Below, piece after piece: positions 43,031-54,899 of a DNA stretch of 60,000 nt (the stretch's first letter is position 1; every line of letters begins with the position of its first letter). Source of the DNA: Bolinopsis microptera. Taxonomy: Eukaryota > Ctenophora > Tentaculata > Lobata > Bolinopsidae. A model generated the notes under the pieces. That model was not told the DNA's origin. It worked only from the letters and a program-made list of their open reading frames with translations, and did no database searches. Location of the stretch: NCBI RefSeq assembly GCF_026151205.1, contig NC_087073.1, positions 2,904,501-2,964,500 on the forward strand. Direction: 5' to 3'. A program made the position numbers and the translations under genes.

Positions 43031-44740
43031 AACCAAAAAATATTTTTACGGTATCCCCCCCGGTTAAAAGGGGGGGATCCCCCCCCGGGTTCTTTTTTTC
43101 ACTTATGTTTTTTTTATTTTTTAAATTTGGTTTTCCCCCCCCCCCCCCCCCAGCTCCCTCAACTTTTTTGAGGGGGGGTTTATTTTCAAAAGGACTTTTT
43201 AACCTTTTTGGCAATTTTAATTAAAATAAATACCCCCCCCCTCGTTTTTTTTTTTAAAAACAAAAAAAATTATTTTTTTAAAAAAACGGGGAAATTTAAG
43301 GGCCCAATTCTTCCCCCGGGGAATTTCGTTTGCAAAATTTTAAATTAAAGTGTCTGTTTGAAAAAGTTTTAAAAGTTGTCAAAATGAAAACTTTCCCTGG
43401 AAATTTTTAGTGTTTCTTTTTCCCCCTTTTGGTTGTTGGTTTTTCGGGCCCATTTTGTGTTTTACAGGCAAGTATATAAAATTTTTCCCTTTTAAACTTG
43501 TAGGGTTTTCTCCCCCGTGTAAAAGTCCTCATATGTAAGGGAGCGAAACCTTTCTTAGCATTTAAAATTTGAACTTTTCCTTTTACATTGTGGGGTTTCT
43601 CTCCCGTGTGAGTTTTTTTGGTGTTGACATATTTGTTTTATAGGGAAAGGTATATGAACACCCCCCTCCCCCCTTGTAGGGTTTTTTTCCCCGTGTGACC
43701 CCCTTTAAAAATTTTTCCCCGTAAATACACTTTTCTGAGCGTTTCGATAAAAAACTTTCCTTACCTTGTAGGATTTTCTCTGTTTTGGGAATGGGTTGGG
43801 TTTTTAATAAGACTTGATTTATAAAAGCCAAGTTTTTATAAAATTTTCCCTTACATTTGGTTGGTTTTCCCCCGTTTTGGTTTTTTATTGTTTCTTGAGA
43901 TCACTTTTCTGAGAACTATTTTTTGAACTTTTCCTTACATTTTTGGGGGGTTTCCCTCCCCCCTTTTGTGGGGTTCCTCTTTTGTTTTTGAGATCCCTTT
44001 CTGTGCACCCAAAATTTTTAAAATTTTCCTTAACTTTTTTGGGTTTCTTTTCCCTTTGGGGGATTTAGGTTGGTGTTTAGAAAGATTTTATTTAAAAGAG
44101 AAAAGTAAATAAACCATTCCTTTACACTTGTAGGGTTTCCCCCCCCCGTGTGGTCGTTGGTGAGTACGTTGGGGGTTTTAGAAAGTTTTGTTTTAACAGG
44201 AAAACAAAATAAAATTCATTGAACTTGGGGGTTTCTTCCGGGGTGAGTCTTCTTTGTCTCTTAAAAAAACCCCCTTTTTCTGGGGGCCACAATAGGAAAA
44301 TTCGTTGCCCTTTTAGGGTTTCTCCCCGTGTGTTTTTACTTTGGTGTATATTAAGATTTGTTTTAACAAAACAAGTATATGAACTTTCCCTTTGGCATTG
44401 TGGGGGTTTTTTTCTCCCGTGTGAGTCCCTTTGCGCTGTGAGCAAACCTTTTGGAACCTACAAAATGTTTTTTTGGGTTTTACATTGTAGGCTTTTTTCC
44501 CCTGTGGATTTACGTTGGTGTCTGTTTTAAGTTTGTTTTAATTGAGAAAGTTTTTAAAAACATTCGTTGAAACTTAAAGGGTTTTTCCCCCGTGTGGGTT
44601 TCATTGTCTATTGAGATAAGCTTTCTGAGCACTACAATTTTAAACCTTTCTTCACTTGTTGGGTTTCTCTCCCGGGTGAGTCTCAACTTTTCTTTTTGGG
44701 CCTTCCCACATCTTTTGGAGGTTTTGCCGCCAAAAAATAT
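43031..44740 (-). pseudogene. corrupted C2H2 zinc-finger array
   Basis: About ten recurrences of TGTAGGGTTTCTCTCCCGTG-like text (the reverse complement of the TGEKPYKC linker) at roughly 140-bp or 84-bp spacing, for example at 43500, 43590, 43680, 44130 and 44310. The word order matches the fingers at 54 and 59 kb. Nearly every differing base has become a copy of its neighbour, making runs of C, G, T or A. No frame stays open. It is either a very poor consensus of a zinc-finger gene or a decayed copy; the pattern favours the former. Confidence 0.7.
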
Positions 44741-44754
44741 ACCCCCCAAAAGGG

Positions 44755-46764
44755 GGTTGAATTTGCGCGATTTCTTGGGGGGGAAAGGGGGAAAGGGAGG
44801 GTGGGGGACTCAATCATTGTGGTTTAATTGCCCTTTTTGTTTTGGCCTTCACTTGTTTTCTCGTAATTTTTCCCTGGGGTGGTTTAGTTTTGGTTTTATT
44901 TGGGTTTTGTTTCAACTTTTTTGGGTTTTTAAAAAAAACACAATTTATCCCAAAAACATTTTTTAAAACCAAAGTATGCAAAAAAACGAAAATTTTAATT
45001 TATACCCGTTGCAGAAAAGCGAGAAAAATTAAACCCCAAAATAATTCATTGGAGGAAACGTTGTGCCGGTTAAATAAATTATTTTCTTTTTCCCTAAAAT
45101 AAAAAAAGACAAATCTCCCCGTTTTGCAAAACCCCCTGAAACATGAAAAGATGGCCTCGATCTTCTGCCGCTGGAAATTGCCAAATGAAAAGTAAAAAAT
45201 CTGTATCAAGACGGTAAACATTTGGGGAAACAAAAGATGGTTTTTTTCAGTTTTTGTACCCCAAAACCTAAAAAAAAGGGGTTTGGGTTTAAATCCGAAC
45301 CAAAAACCCTTGCATAGATGTGAAGGGTGGCAAAACTTCTCGGTTTTTTTTTAAATTCTAAAAAAAATTCTAAAACCCGGTGCCGGAATTTAAGGTACAA
45401 GTATCCCCCTTTCTTTTTTTGAAATTTAAAAATGGGAAATTACTGCCTAAAAGCTGTTTCCGGTTCCCTCTAAAAAATTGTTTTTAATTCAGGGGGACAA
45501 AGTTAACAGAATTTGGTCGTTTTACGGTATGTCGGGGTTTGAAATTTTTAAACAGGAAAAAACCCCAATTTTTGTTAAAAAAGGTTGGAATCTCCCAAAA
45601 AAATCCCAAAGTAAGATTTTTTGGCTTTTTTCTTTAAAAGCATGTCGGGGTTTTTGGAACATGTCATTTAAAAATTTGAGCCCAAAAAAACCCACGGGGG
45701 AAAATGCAAATGAAAAAAACTTTTTCAAATGGGGCAGGACTTTTTCCCTTTTAAATTTTGTAGTGGATTTTGCGCGCCAACGTAAAGTTAAAATTTTTTA
45801 CTTGTAGAAATTTCGAGGGTTTTAAAAAGAATCAGAATTTTTTTTAAACTGCTCGTTTTTTTCTTTTTATGGCCCTTTTAAGTTTTTTAAAAATCTAAGT
45901 AAAAAATTTCCTCCCCCCTTCAGGCCCCCACCCCAAATTAGCTAAAAAATCGGGACAAATCCCAAAAATTCCAAAATTAAAAAGGGTTTTTTCCCTGGGC
46001 CTGAAGGGCTAAAGGGGAATTTTTTTGGTGTTGCTGAGTTTTTGGGAAACATTTTTTTGGTGGTTAAATGGGGTTAGAAATTTTTCCCAACCAAAGCCCA
46101 TTTTTTAAAAGCTTTTGAACCTAAAAGCCACTCCCAGGGGGCCAGCCAATCCAAAATTCTGAAACCCAGTAAAAATCCAGACAAAAGTTTCTTTCCCCCT
46201 TTTAGTGCTTTCATTTTCCCGGGGTTTGGTGGGCCACTCCCCCTTTTGCACAAAATCGCCTAATGAAAAAATGATAAAAGACTCTTCAATTTTTAACGTT
46301 ATGAAAAAAATGAAATAAAATGAAATGAGGTATTTTTTCCCCCAAAAATTTTTGGTTTTAAACCAAAAAACCCGGGAAAGGGGGTTTAAACCTTTGTAGG
46401 GGGGCCCACTGTTGAGGGGAGTGTTGTGGGCAAAGGGTTTTTTTGTAAACCAAAAGTTAACTCTTTTTTGGGCAAAAAAAAAAATTAAAATTCTTTAAAT
46501 TGAAACCCACACTAAATTTTAAATTAGAAGAAAAAAACCCTTTAAGAAATTTGGGGAAATTTTAAAAAAGTTTAGTACAGGGGACTTTTTTTCCTTTCAA
46601 AAAGAAGATCCAGGAAATTTTAAGGTTAAAGGCAAAAAATTTGGAGTGGGGAAAAAAATAAACCCAAATTTGGTGTCTTCCCAAAAGTAAAGACAAGGGA
46701 AAGAAAAACCAAAGGGCCCTGATTATAAATGATTTTTTTAACATTCGCCTTTGAAAACATTTTG
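44755..46764 (-). pseudogene. corrupted copy of IPO13 exons 10-9 and introns
   Basis: 44755-45530 follows 26740-27500 of the intact gene word for word (GACTCAATCATTGTGG, CTTCACTTGTTTTCTCGT, GATGGCCTCGATCTTCTGCC) but with many bases turned into homopolymers. 45530 to about 45790 follows 27500-27760. The remainder to 46764 is too altered to place. The exon-9 frame is destroyed. Confidence 0.75.
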
Positions 46765-47371
46765 GTTTATCAGTGATAATCCAACACGGGGGAAGGATTT
46801 CCCAATGAAAAGGTTTGCAGGGCCCTTGAAAAAACGTCTGTCATCAATTTTGGATCTTTTATTCTTTGGTACCTGAGCATGAGATGGTCAATCAGGTCTC
46901 TTCGACTGGTCATGGTCATGGTGTTTGAGAGTTCTTTATCCACTACATCCACTCCAGTAGTGCTTGAGGTAATCAGGTGCAGTACCGTGAACTGATTTGT
47001 GGGTTTAAAAGACAAACTTTAAAGAAGATTCGTTGGTCTATAGGGAGTATGTGGGCCTTCTTATAGAAGGGAACCAAGTCCGTGGTCCTCTCTTCTATGT
47101 TATAGATTGAAACGAACTGCCCCATTAAGGGTTGATCTAAGTTTGTTCAATCTGGTCTTGGGTAGATTCATGTAAAGAGAATTACAGTAGTCTAATTTAG
47201 ATATGACCAGTTGTTTCACCAGCATCAATTTAATGCCTTCATCAAGGTAACGACCAATGGTTCTTAGATTCATCATTGTCCAGCTGCATTTCCTTTTGAC
47301 ATTATTGATCTGTCTTTCCATATTTAGAGTTTCATCAAATTTGACACCCAGACTCTTCCAGCTGTCTCCTT
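46765..47371 (-). mobile_element. 3' fragment of an L2/Rex-like LINE
   Basis: The sequence is clean again. On the minus strand, SWKSLGVKFDETLNMERQIN is followed by the typical RT C-terminal text KLDYCNSLYMNLPKTRLNKL. A frameshifted continuation then reads LPIDQRI and HGTAPDYL-like words to about 46900. The intact gene has no such sequence at the matching place, so it inserted into this copy only. Confidence 0.75.
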
Positions 47372-48680
47372 TACAGATTCATCATGGAAATTTTAGATCT
47401 TTTTGACGTTACAATTTAATTTGATTTGATAATACTAGACTTTCACAAATATTTTATTGCGCGGAGTTTATAAACATTTGTACATCGCGGCTGACGTTGA
47501 CAGTAAATTCCAATGACCGCACTTTTAAGCGCGTGAAGCGTTTTCCTCAGAAACAGCAGCACGCTTGCACTCCAGCCCATTGCACAATTATCTACTAATG
47601 ATAAACCGCTCAGGACTCATACCGAAGTAACGAGATCACAGATTCATCATGGAAATTGTTTTTACGTTATAATTTAATTTGATTTTATTAGTAACTTTCA
47701 CAGGAAACAAAACAATTGAACGGCATTTAAGACAGTGAATGACACTGAACAAACCTCTTTTCGGTAATTCTCAAACTCTGATCTCTGATCGTCGCTCCAG
47801 GATTGCCAGGCATCGTCAGACGGGTACATTATCTTACGCAACAAAACTTCAACTAGTTTTCTGAACACACCACTGTACATTGACAGTAGCCTCTTACTAT
47901 GGTCCGCTTCTTCTGATATTATATCATCTCCAAAATTAAACCAAAACTGCAAAAGATAATTCATTAGTCCTGACTAGGCACTTTCAATTTTATCATTATG
48001 ATTTAATTGCTAATACCTCGGAAGTTAATATCAATTATGGACGCTGGTTAAGCTCCAAATGCATACCCATAATGGTTGACCCATAAAATACAGCATATTA
48101 CAAAATACCTGACGTAACATTATAACAAACCTGAAGTGTAGTATCACTAAAGTTCTCATCAATTGGAAATGGCCAGGGACGCCAGTGCACTCTAATACCA
48201 TGCCAATAAGACAGCTAACCAAAGATATCCTGTCTGGTCGTAAGGTATTGAGCAGCTTTGTGTACGTATCTGTTATAGCTAGTAATATCTGACAAATGCC
48301 TGCGAGTATTTAATTAAAAAGAATAATTTTATAACAAATTCAGAATTAGAGATTATTTACATTCAAAATGAATCGATTGTGTATTTATTGTAAATGTTTT
48401 CGCTAGAAGAGAACAATACAAATGCAAATCCAGCGCTTACCTTGGCATATGCTCATATCATGACTCTGTAATGCCTGACCAAGCATTGGTTGCAGCTGTG
48501 CTACTTTTCCTATGATATTCCACACAGTATTAGGGAAACTCAAGGTGATTGGCTGCCGTAGAAAGTTTACCAGACAATCCACTATAATGTCAAACAGTGC
48601 CAGGTTCGGCAAATCTTCGAACATTTTATCTGAAGGCAATATCCCGTAAGATTCTAATTAATTGTTGAAAGTATTGACTA
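47372..48680 (-). pseudogene. second copy of IPO13 exons 8, 7 and 6
   Basis: Clean sequence, highly similar to 27661-28915. Exon 8' (47755-47946, 192 bp) and exon 6' (48441-48629, 189 bp) keep length and frame. Exon 7' (48131-48299) is 4 bp shorter than the original through a 1-bp and a 3-bp loss, so the frame breaks. At 47372-47455 a short part of intron 8 appears before sequence that lies upstream of it in the original, so the copy is locally rearranged. Confidence 0.85.
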
Positions 48681-48684
48681 TACT

Positions 48685-50665
48685 AGTGTAACCCGGCCTT
48701 TTGCCGGGATTTCACTGCCGCAGTTAAAAAGGGTAGGAGTAATTACCCGTTGAGTCAAAACCCGCATTAGGTGAGCAATTCTATTCGGAGTGCCCTCACG
48801 TATCCAATGGTATCTTAAACAGGGGGGGGGGGGGGGGGGGGGAGTGTTATAAAGTTGTTGTACTCTATAAGTGTATATTCACCTACAAGCATAACTGCTT
48901 GGCGTGATGAGGTACATCTTTGATTGGTCAAAGGTCTTTCAACAAACAGCCATCATCACTTCCATAGTAGTCCCCGGCTTATGACGGTTTCATAGCGGTA
49001 TTAACATGTTTTTCTGGGCCCAAACATTCTACGCTCCTACTATGCTATTACTGGTCTCTTGACTAACTCCCAATCATCTGTCCATATGGTTTTATATGGT
49101 AGTGTTTCTGGACAAATATATGGTATACGATGCCCTCAGGCTGATCTTGGCGATCTTCATGCAGGCCTTCTTCTTCTCTTTATTCTTTACGTTCAGGTGG
49201 TTCATAAGGTTGGGAGGCTATAGTTGTAAATGCCTCGAGCTCCCACTTCTACTGTCTGGAGCTTGCAAGCCAATCCGTTGGCTTAAACAATAATCAATAG
49301 AAATTAACCCTTAACACCACACCCGCCTATCATATTTGTGAACATGTATTACATTGTCTTATGGTACGGCACCAGTAAGTCGGGCACGTGGTCACCGAGT
49401 GACGCAGTCACGAGGTACAGTCAGCTGATAGATAACGTGACCAATATAAGCCAGCGAGAAGGGCTGGATTTCATGCTTAAGCAAAATTAGATTCACAGCT
49501 CACAATTCACATCCTTACAGTTTAAGTAAATATGAAGAGTTGGCCAAGTTTGAAATATGAAATATCATTTCAAACGCAAGCGTCTTCTTTGACATCGATA
49601 CTTACCACTTACATTTATTCCGTACTGTACTCAATAAATGTAACTCACGTGACAAAAGTGCGCTGTCCAATAGCAGTTAGGTAAGCTGTCAGTGTGGGCA
49701 ACCACGAGAGTAACACGATGGTAGCAGCATGACAGGATGCTCATTGGACAATGAACACGTTGTGTCGGAAGAAGATACAGTTTTTTGCCAATTTGACACA
49801 GTTAAAATGCACAAAATTTCAAAATTTTTGTCAGAAAATGTTCCCAAGACTGTTGTCTTGTGCCGTACCATAAGCAATTTTACTCATGACAAAACTCGTG
49901 CCTTCGGCACTCGTTTGGTCAGGAGTTCTATAAATTACCGTATGAAAGTATGAACTCTCTCTACAGTCCAAACAGACCGTTTGAGCTCTCCCTCCCCTAA
50001 TAAGTTAATAGTATTACATGTCCGTGTAATATTATTACAGTGTAATATATAGTGTAACCCGGCCTTTGGCTGGGATTTCACTGCCGCAGTTAAAAAGGGT
50101 AGGAGTAATTACCCGTTGAGTCAAAACCCGCATTAGGTGAGCAATTCTATTCGGAGTGCCCTCACGTATCCAATGGTATCTTAAACAATAGTATCTTAAA
50201 CAATAATCAATAGAAATTAACCCTTAACACCACACCCGCCTATCATATTTGTGAACATGCATTACATTGTCATATGAAAGTATGAACTCTCTCTACAGTC
50301 CAAACAGACCGTTTGAGCTCTCCATCCCCTAATAAGTTTATAGTATTACATCCGTGTAATATATACCAACGGTACATAAAATTAAGCAGTAATGAGAGAG
50401 AGAGCGAGCCCCGTAACTCTTACCGTTTTCTTGATTAATCTGCTCAAGCCATTTTATGTAACATTTGTGGTACAAAACCATCAATTAAACCACTTACCAC
50501 CGGCCGATTTAAAAAAAATTGCTTATGGGCTTCATCAGAGTTTTGTCGGCACTATACCGAAAAAACCAGTACCGTAACTGTTACGGTTTTTTTTGTATAA
50601 CCGTCCGGAAATTACACACGCACAGACGATCAGACACACACACATTCTGAGATTATTGTTTCTGA
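48685..50665. mobile_element. composite insertion in the IPO13 copy
   Basis: Absent at the matching site of the intact gene (about 28918). Two direct copies of a 135-bp segment starting GTGTAACCCGGCCTTT (48688 and 50052), two copies of AGAAATTAACCCTTAACACC (49298 and 50213) and two of AAGTATGAACTCTCTCTACA (49946 and 50278) show that related elements inserted into one another. A run of more than 20 G is at about 48821. The right end is CA-rich (ACACACACACATTCTGAG). No ORF with a known family. Confidence 0.65.
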
Positions 50666-51419
50666 TTTGTGAATTCAGTAAGAATGTGGTAAGTGGTTAC
50701 TTCGCTAGGTTATATTAATAGCAACTAAACAGTACTAGCATTTATTTTAGGAAAGTAATTTATACCAGACACTTTCACTCCAGACATGAGATATGAGACA
50801 TCTAAATATCAATTCGTTTAAGGTATTCCACAATATTCACAGTTTAGCATCATTGTTAAGTAAATAGTAAACTGATTGTAATTACCAACTAAAAGAGCAG
50901 ATTCCTGTACTGGAAGCTCGAATGTAACCCAATGTTGAACACAATTCAGGGAGACTTATTTATAAGCTGGAACTGTGTTACACTCTGATCTGAACTCACA
51001 ACACTTCAATACTGCCGCTTTAGCTTGACAACGTATTATGGACAGCAAGGAGGTAAATGAAGTACTCATAACTGTATAGCTATTCCAAAATTGAAAACAT
51101 AAACTCTAGTTTGGAGTTATATAACAGTAACTAATATTACTCAGAATAATTAATGTCAAGAGATTTTGACAAACAATGTAACGAGAGAAATGTCTAGTTA
51201 CTACTACGAAGACGGGCCAAAACAGTATAAATATTGAGTTAAAGATACAAAGATCTTGATAAAAGAGTTCTTCACATCGTTTACCTTCGATTGGGCTGAC
51301 TGAAAGTTATTGAAGTGAATTCCTCAGGTATCATGGACTAGAACCTGTAAAGCAATTTCAACTCACCCTGTGCCTTGAGATACTTTATAGTGTGTCCTAT
51401 AGCACCCGGCCAAGGACCT
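50666..51419 (-). pseudogene. second copy of IPO13 exons 5 and 4
   Basis: Parallel to 28925-29640. Exon 5' starts at 50886 and has several indels, and the acceptor AG of the intact gene reads TG here (TTGCTG near 51043). Exon 4' starts at 51285 with a 2-bp insertion within the first codons (GGGCTGACTGAAAG) and another indel near 51334. It cannot encode importin-13. Confidence 0.85.
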
Positions 51420-53160
51420 TTATTTCCTTTGGGGTATAAAAACGGGAATTTTAGGGTAGTTGGTCCGTAAATTTGGGGGGCCCTTTTTTTGTAAAATTTA
51501 ATCTGAGGGAAAAGGGGGCATGTTTCCTTTGAAACCCCTTATTTAAAATTATCCTTATTTCCCCAATTTGCAAAATTTTAGGGGGTTTCCCCCTTTATTA
51601 ATTCCCACTGCCCTTTCCCTTTAATGGTTTAAATTTTTTAAAATGAGAAATTTAAAATTTTTAAAGGGTTCAAATGGTCAAATTCTATCCGTTAAAAATT
51701 ACCTTTATAATGAATTTAAAAAGGTACCAAGACAGGGTTGTTTATTCAACTCACAAGTTCTGGAAAAGAACTTGAAAGGAGGGTTTTTGGGAAAAGTTCC
51801 CATGTTGATTGGGTTCCAAACATTGAGATTTTTGGGGTGGGTTAATTTTGTCCCAAAAAATTGCTCCCAACTCTTTTTTGGCTTTCCAAAAAAAGTCCCT
51901 CCGCCTGGAAAGTATTGAACTTATTTATTAATTTAATTTTATTTTGGGCAAATTTTGTAAAAAAACCCAGAAAAGCTTTTATGTGTTCATGGCGTGAAAA
52001 AGTTTTTGTTCAAAATTTACAAAGATATTGGGGGTTCTGTTTTGGGAAACAGGGCCCAAATTCTGCTTGAGATTACCGTTTTTTTGGATGTTTGTTCAGA
52101 GCTTCGGTAGCTTCTTTTAACCCGAAACATTGGTGAAATTTGGAAATTTTTCTAAGTTATATCGGATTAAAAAATTTTCATAAAGTATATATTATAAAAC
52201 TTTGAAAATTGATATTAGTAATTTAAATTTCTTTTTAATCCCTTAACATTTTAAGAAAAGAAAAAATTCAAAATTGCATTTATGAATAATTTTAAAAAAG
52301 TAATACATAGTTTTATTTTATTTTCAATTACCCATTTAAAATGGGGTATTAGCGGGAGTTGCTGGGCCCAAAGGCCCCGCCGATTTCCCCCAGACCCCTG
52401 ATTTAATAAAAAAATTTTTTAAAGTCAAAAAAGAAAATCCAAAGTAAAAGTTGATAATTTGGTTGGGGAATTTGATGCCCCCAAACTTATTGGGGTTTTT
52501 CCAAAACTTTTAAAAAATTTCGGGAAATTTAGTGTTTGGGGGGAGGGGGGGGGCCCAAAACGTGTTTGAATGGGAAAACTTTTTCAAAATTTCTAAAGAA
52601 ATAGCCCAAAACAGGGGTTGTTTTTTAGCGGGGGGGGGGGGGGGGGGGGGGGGGTTGGGAAAAACAAGGGCTGGTTGTGTGTTTTGGAAGGAAGTTGAAA
52701 AATTTTCCCTAAAGAAGATAAAAGCCCTCCGCCCTTTTTTAAAAGGTTTTTTGGGCTACTTCAAGTAAAATTTTAAAAAAATTCAAATTTAAAAAAATTC
52801 CCTTTTTTAATTTTTTGTGGATTTAAGGGGGAAGGTCCAGATTTTATTGGGGTTTCAAAACCCGTGGGGGAAAGGATGTTTTGGGGAAATTAAAGTGCCT
52901 AACTGAAAGTAAAGGGGAAAAGTCCTGGTATATATTTTGTTTAATAAACAGGCCCTTGGAAGGGGTTGCGTATTTGTGCTCAAGGTTGGAAAGTACGGGT
53001 TCTTTTTTTTTGGAAATTATTATTTTCTTTAACCCCGTAACCCTGGTATTTTTGCACCCCCACCCTTTTTTCCCTTTTTTTTCGGAATTTAAAATTTTGT
53101 TTTTTTTTTTTTATCAGGGGTGTTGTGGATTCCCCCCTTACTTCGTGTAAAGTGATTTAA
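51420..53160 (-). pseudogene. corrupted copy of IPO13 exons 4 to 1 and upstream flank
   Basis: From about 51420 the alignment to 29640-31560 continues but bases become homopolymer runs (for example TTGGGGGGCCCTTTTTTTG against GTGGGCCCTTTTCTG). Exon 3, 2 and 1 positions are recognisable near 51790, 52050 and 52350. The end (53080-53160) matches the zinc-finger 5' fragment at 31434-31550. A run of over 20 G is at about 52630. Confidence 0.75.
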
Positions 53161-53703
53161 AAAGACAAACTTTCCTGGATAAATAACTGATTAACAAAAT
53201 AAAAATACAAAAACTTTCCAAATTCAATTAACTAAATCGTTAATTACCAGTGGGTATAAATAGATGGAATATTAATTAAATAATTATAATTACACCACGC
53301 TTAGACATCTATATTCTATCAGTACCATGCAGCTATAACTCAGTTAATAAATGTCATATCATAGTCATATAATAGAAATAACAAATAATATAGATTGTGG
53401 AAAAACGATAAATTTACTAATTTTTACTGTCGAGACAAGACAAAATCAGTGGCGTTCAATTAATGGTTAGATAATAGATATATAGGGGGGGGGGGGGGGG
53501 GGGGCCTATATATCAAAGATTATGATTAATTCCTCATATATTTGTGTAAAAACTGCAAAATTCTTTTATTTAAACCAGAACAATTCATTTCAAACATAGC
53601 TCTCAACATCTGTGGAGATTATTTCTAGACTATAAATGCAATCATTGATCATAACTCGTTGTTGAACTAATAATATTAAAGTGGCAGTTAACTGACATTC
53701 TTT
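53161..53703. other. 3' flank of the first zinc-finger gene
   Basis: No gene. 53322-53612 is repeated at 55103-55362, and the rest at 58655-58750, forming the downstream part of the duplicated zinc-finger cassette. A run of about 20 G at 53487 is absent from the second copy, which has only TATATATC there. Confidence 0.6.
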
Positions 53704-53790
53704 ACCCGTGAATACGCTGGTATCTAATAAAGTGTGACTGATCAGAACAAGTGTAACTATAAGAGTTGTATAAGAACATTCCTGGCAATT
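53704..53790 (-). pseudogene. decayed ninth finger after the stop codon
   Basis: Directly after the TAA, NCQECSY and then, one frame over, YTCSDQSHFIRYQRIHG can be read on the minus strand. That is an obvious C2H2 finger broken by a stop and a frameshift. The same relic follows the gene at 59 kb, so the array was truncated before the two genes duplicated. Confidence 0.8.
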
Positions 53791-54759
53791 TTAGAGTTTC
53801 TGTCCTGTGTGAGTACGTTGGTGTCTGATAAGACTTGATTTAATTGAGCAGGTATATGAACATTGGTTACACTTGTAGGGTTTTTCTCCCGTGTGAGTCC
53901 TCATATGCGCTGTGAGATGACCTTTCTGAGCACAAGAATATGAACATTCGTTACACGTGTAGGGTTTCTCTCCTGTGTGAGTACGTTGGTGTCTGTTAAG
54001 ATTTGATTGATCAGAGCAAGTATATGAACATTCCTTACACTTGTAGGGTTTCTCTCCGGTGTGAGTCCTCATATGCGCTGTGAGCGGACTTTTCTGAGCA
54101 CTAAAAAATGAACATTGGTTACACTTGTAGGGTTTCTCTCCCGTGTGAGTCCTCATATGCGCTGTGAGATGACCTTTCTGAGCACAAGAATATAAACATT
54201 CCTTACACTTGTAGGGTTTCTCTCCTGTGTGAGTACGTTGGTGTCTGTTAAGATTTGATTTAACAGAGCAAGTATATGAACATTCCTTACACTTGTAGGG
54301 TTTCTCTCCCGTGTGAGTCCTCATATGCGCTGTGAGCGAACCTTTCTGAGCACAAGAATATGAACATTCGTTACACGTGTAGGGTTTCTCTCCCGTGTGA
54401 ATACTCAAATGTTTCACAAGATTACTGTTCTCAGTACAGGTATAAGAACAATCGTCACATTTTAAAGCTTTCCCAACAGAAGTATTTTCTTTGCCAAACC
54501 TGTCTGATGATCGTAAAGAATTTAATTGGACATTTGTAGTAGACATATCATTGATTGTTTCACCATGATGTTCTCTGATATGTTCCACAAAAAACTCATC
54601 ATAAAGGAAGTGAGCTTCACATTTCGGACAAATAAAACCATGTGATATTCCAGTCAACTCCTCCTGTTCAGTTTTTATTTCCTTTTTGATCGGAATTAAT
54701 TTGTTGTTACTCTTTTCTTTATCAGCAGCTGTTGAGGATCTTTTACTCCGTGTTAACAT
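53791..54759 (-). CDS. C2H2 zinc-finger protein A
   Basis: A 322-codon single-exon ORF for a probable nuclear DNA-binding protein. Residues 1-43 are basic and contain overlapping sumoylation-type motifs IKKE and IKTE. One divergent finger follows at 44-65 (CPKCEAHFLYDEFFVEHIREHH), then a linker of about 35 residues. Eight tandem fingers start at C101 and repeat every 28 residues with TGEKP linkers. Most read CxxCSYxC, so a Cys replaces the usual Phe in the hydrophobic core. Two helix types alternate: AQKGHLTAH and SVKSNLNRH-like. The array ends TGQKL with an immediate stop, followed by a decayed finger. It is a tandem paralogue of the gene at 59 kb. No KRAB, BTB or SCAN domain. Confidence 0.9.
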   Translation of the reverse strand: MLTRSKRSSTAADKEKSNNKLIPIKKEIKTEQEELTGISHGFICPKCEAHFLYDEFFVEHIREHHGETINDMSTTNVQLNSLRSSDRFGKENTSVGKALKCDDCSYTCTENSNLVKHLSIHTGEKPYTCNECSYSCAQKGSLTAHMRTHTGEKPYKCKECSYTCSVKSNLNRHQRTHTGEKPYKCKECLYSCAQKGHLTAHMRTHTGEKPYKCNQCSFFSAQKSPLTAHMRTHTGEKPYKCKECSYTCSDQSNLNRHQRTHTGEKPYTCNECSYSCAQKGHLTAHMRTHTGEKPYKCNQCSYTCSIKSSLIRHQRTHTGQKL

Positions 54760-54841
54760 GACAAACGTTCCTGGATAAATAACGGATTAATAAAATAAAA
54801 ATACACAAACTTTCCAAATTCAAATAACTAAATCTTTAATT

Positions 54842-54862
54842 ACCAGTGGGTATAAATAAATG
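54842..54862 (-). promoter_or_regulatory. candidate TATA box of zinc-finger gene A
   Basis: On the minus strand, TATTTATACCCACTGG lies about 90-100 bp before the ATG. The same text precedes gene B (59,978) and the broken copies at 32.15 and 53.26 kb, so the promoter region was copied with each cassette. Confidence 0.35.
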
Positions 54863-54899
54863 GAATATTATTAAATAATTATAATCACACCACGCTTAG

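Noticed and set aside
44000-46750. several ORFs of 60-124 residues rich in Phe, Gly, Lys and Pro
   Set aside because: Products of homopolymer-swollen text; alignment to the intact loci shows other frames or introns.
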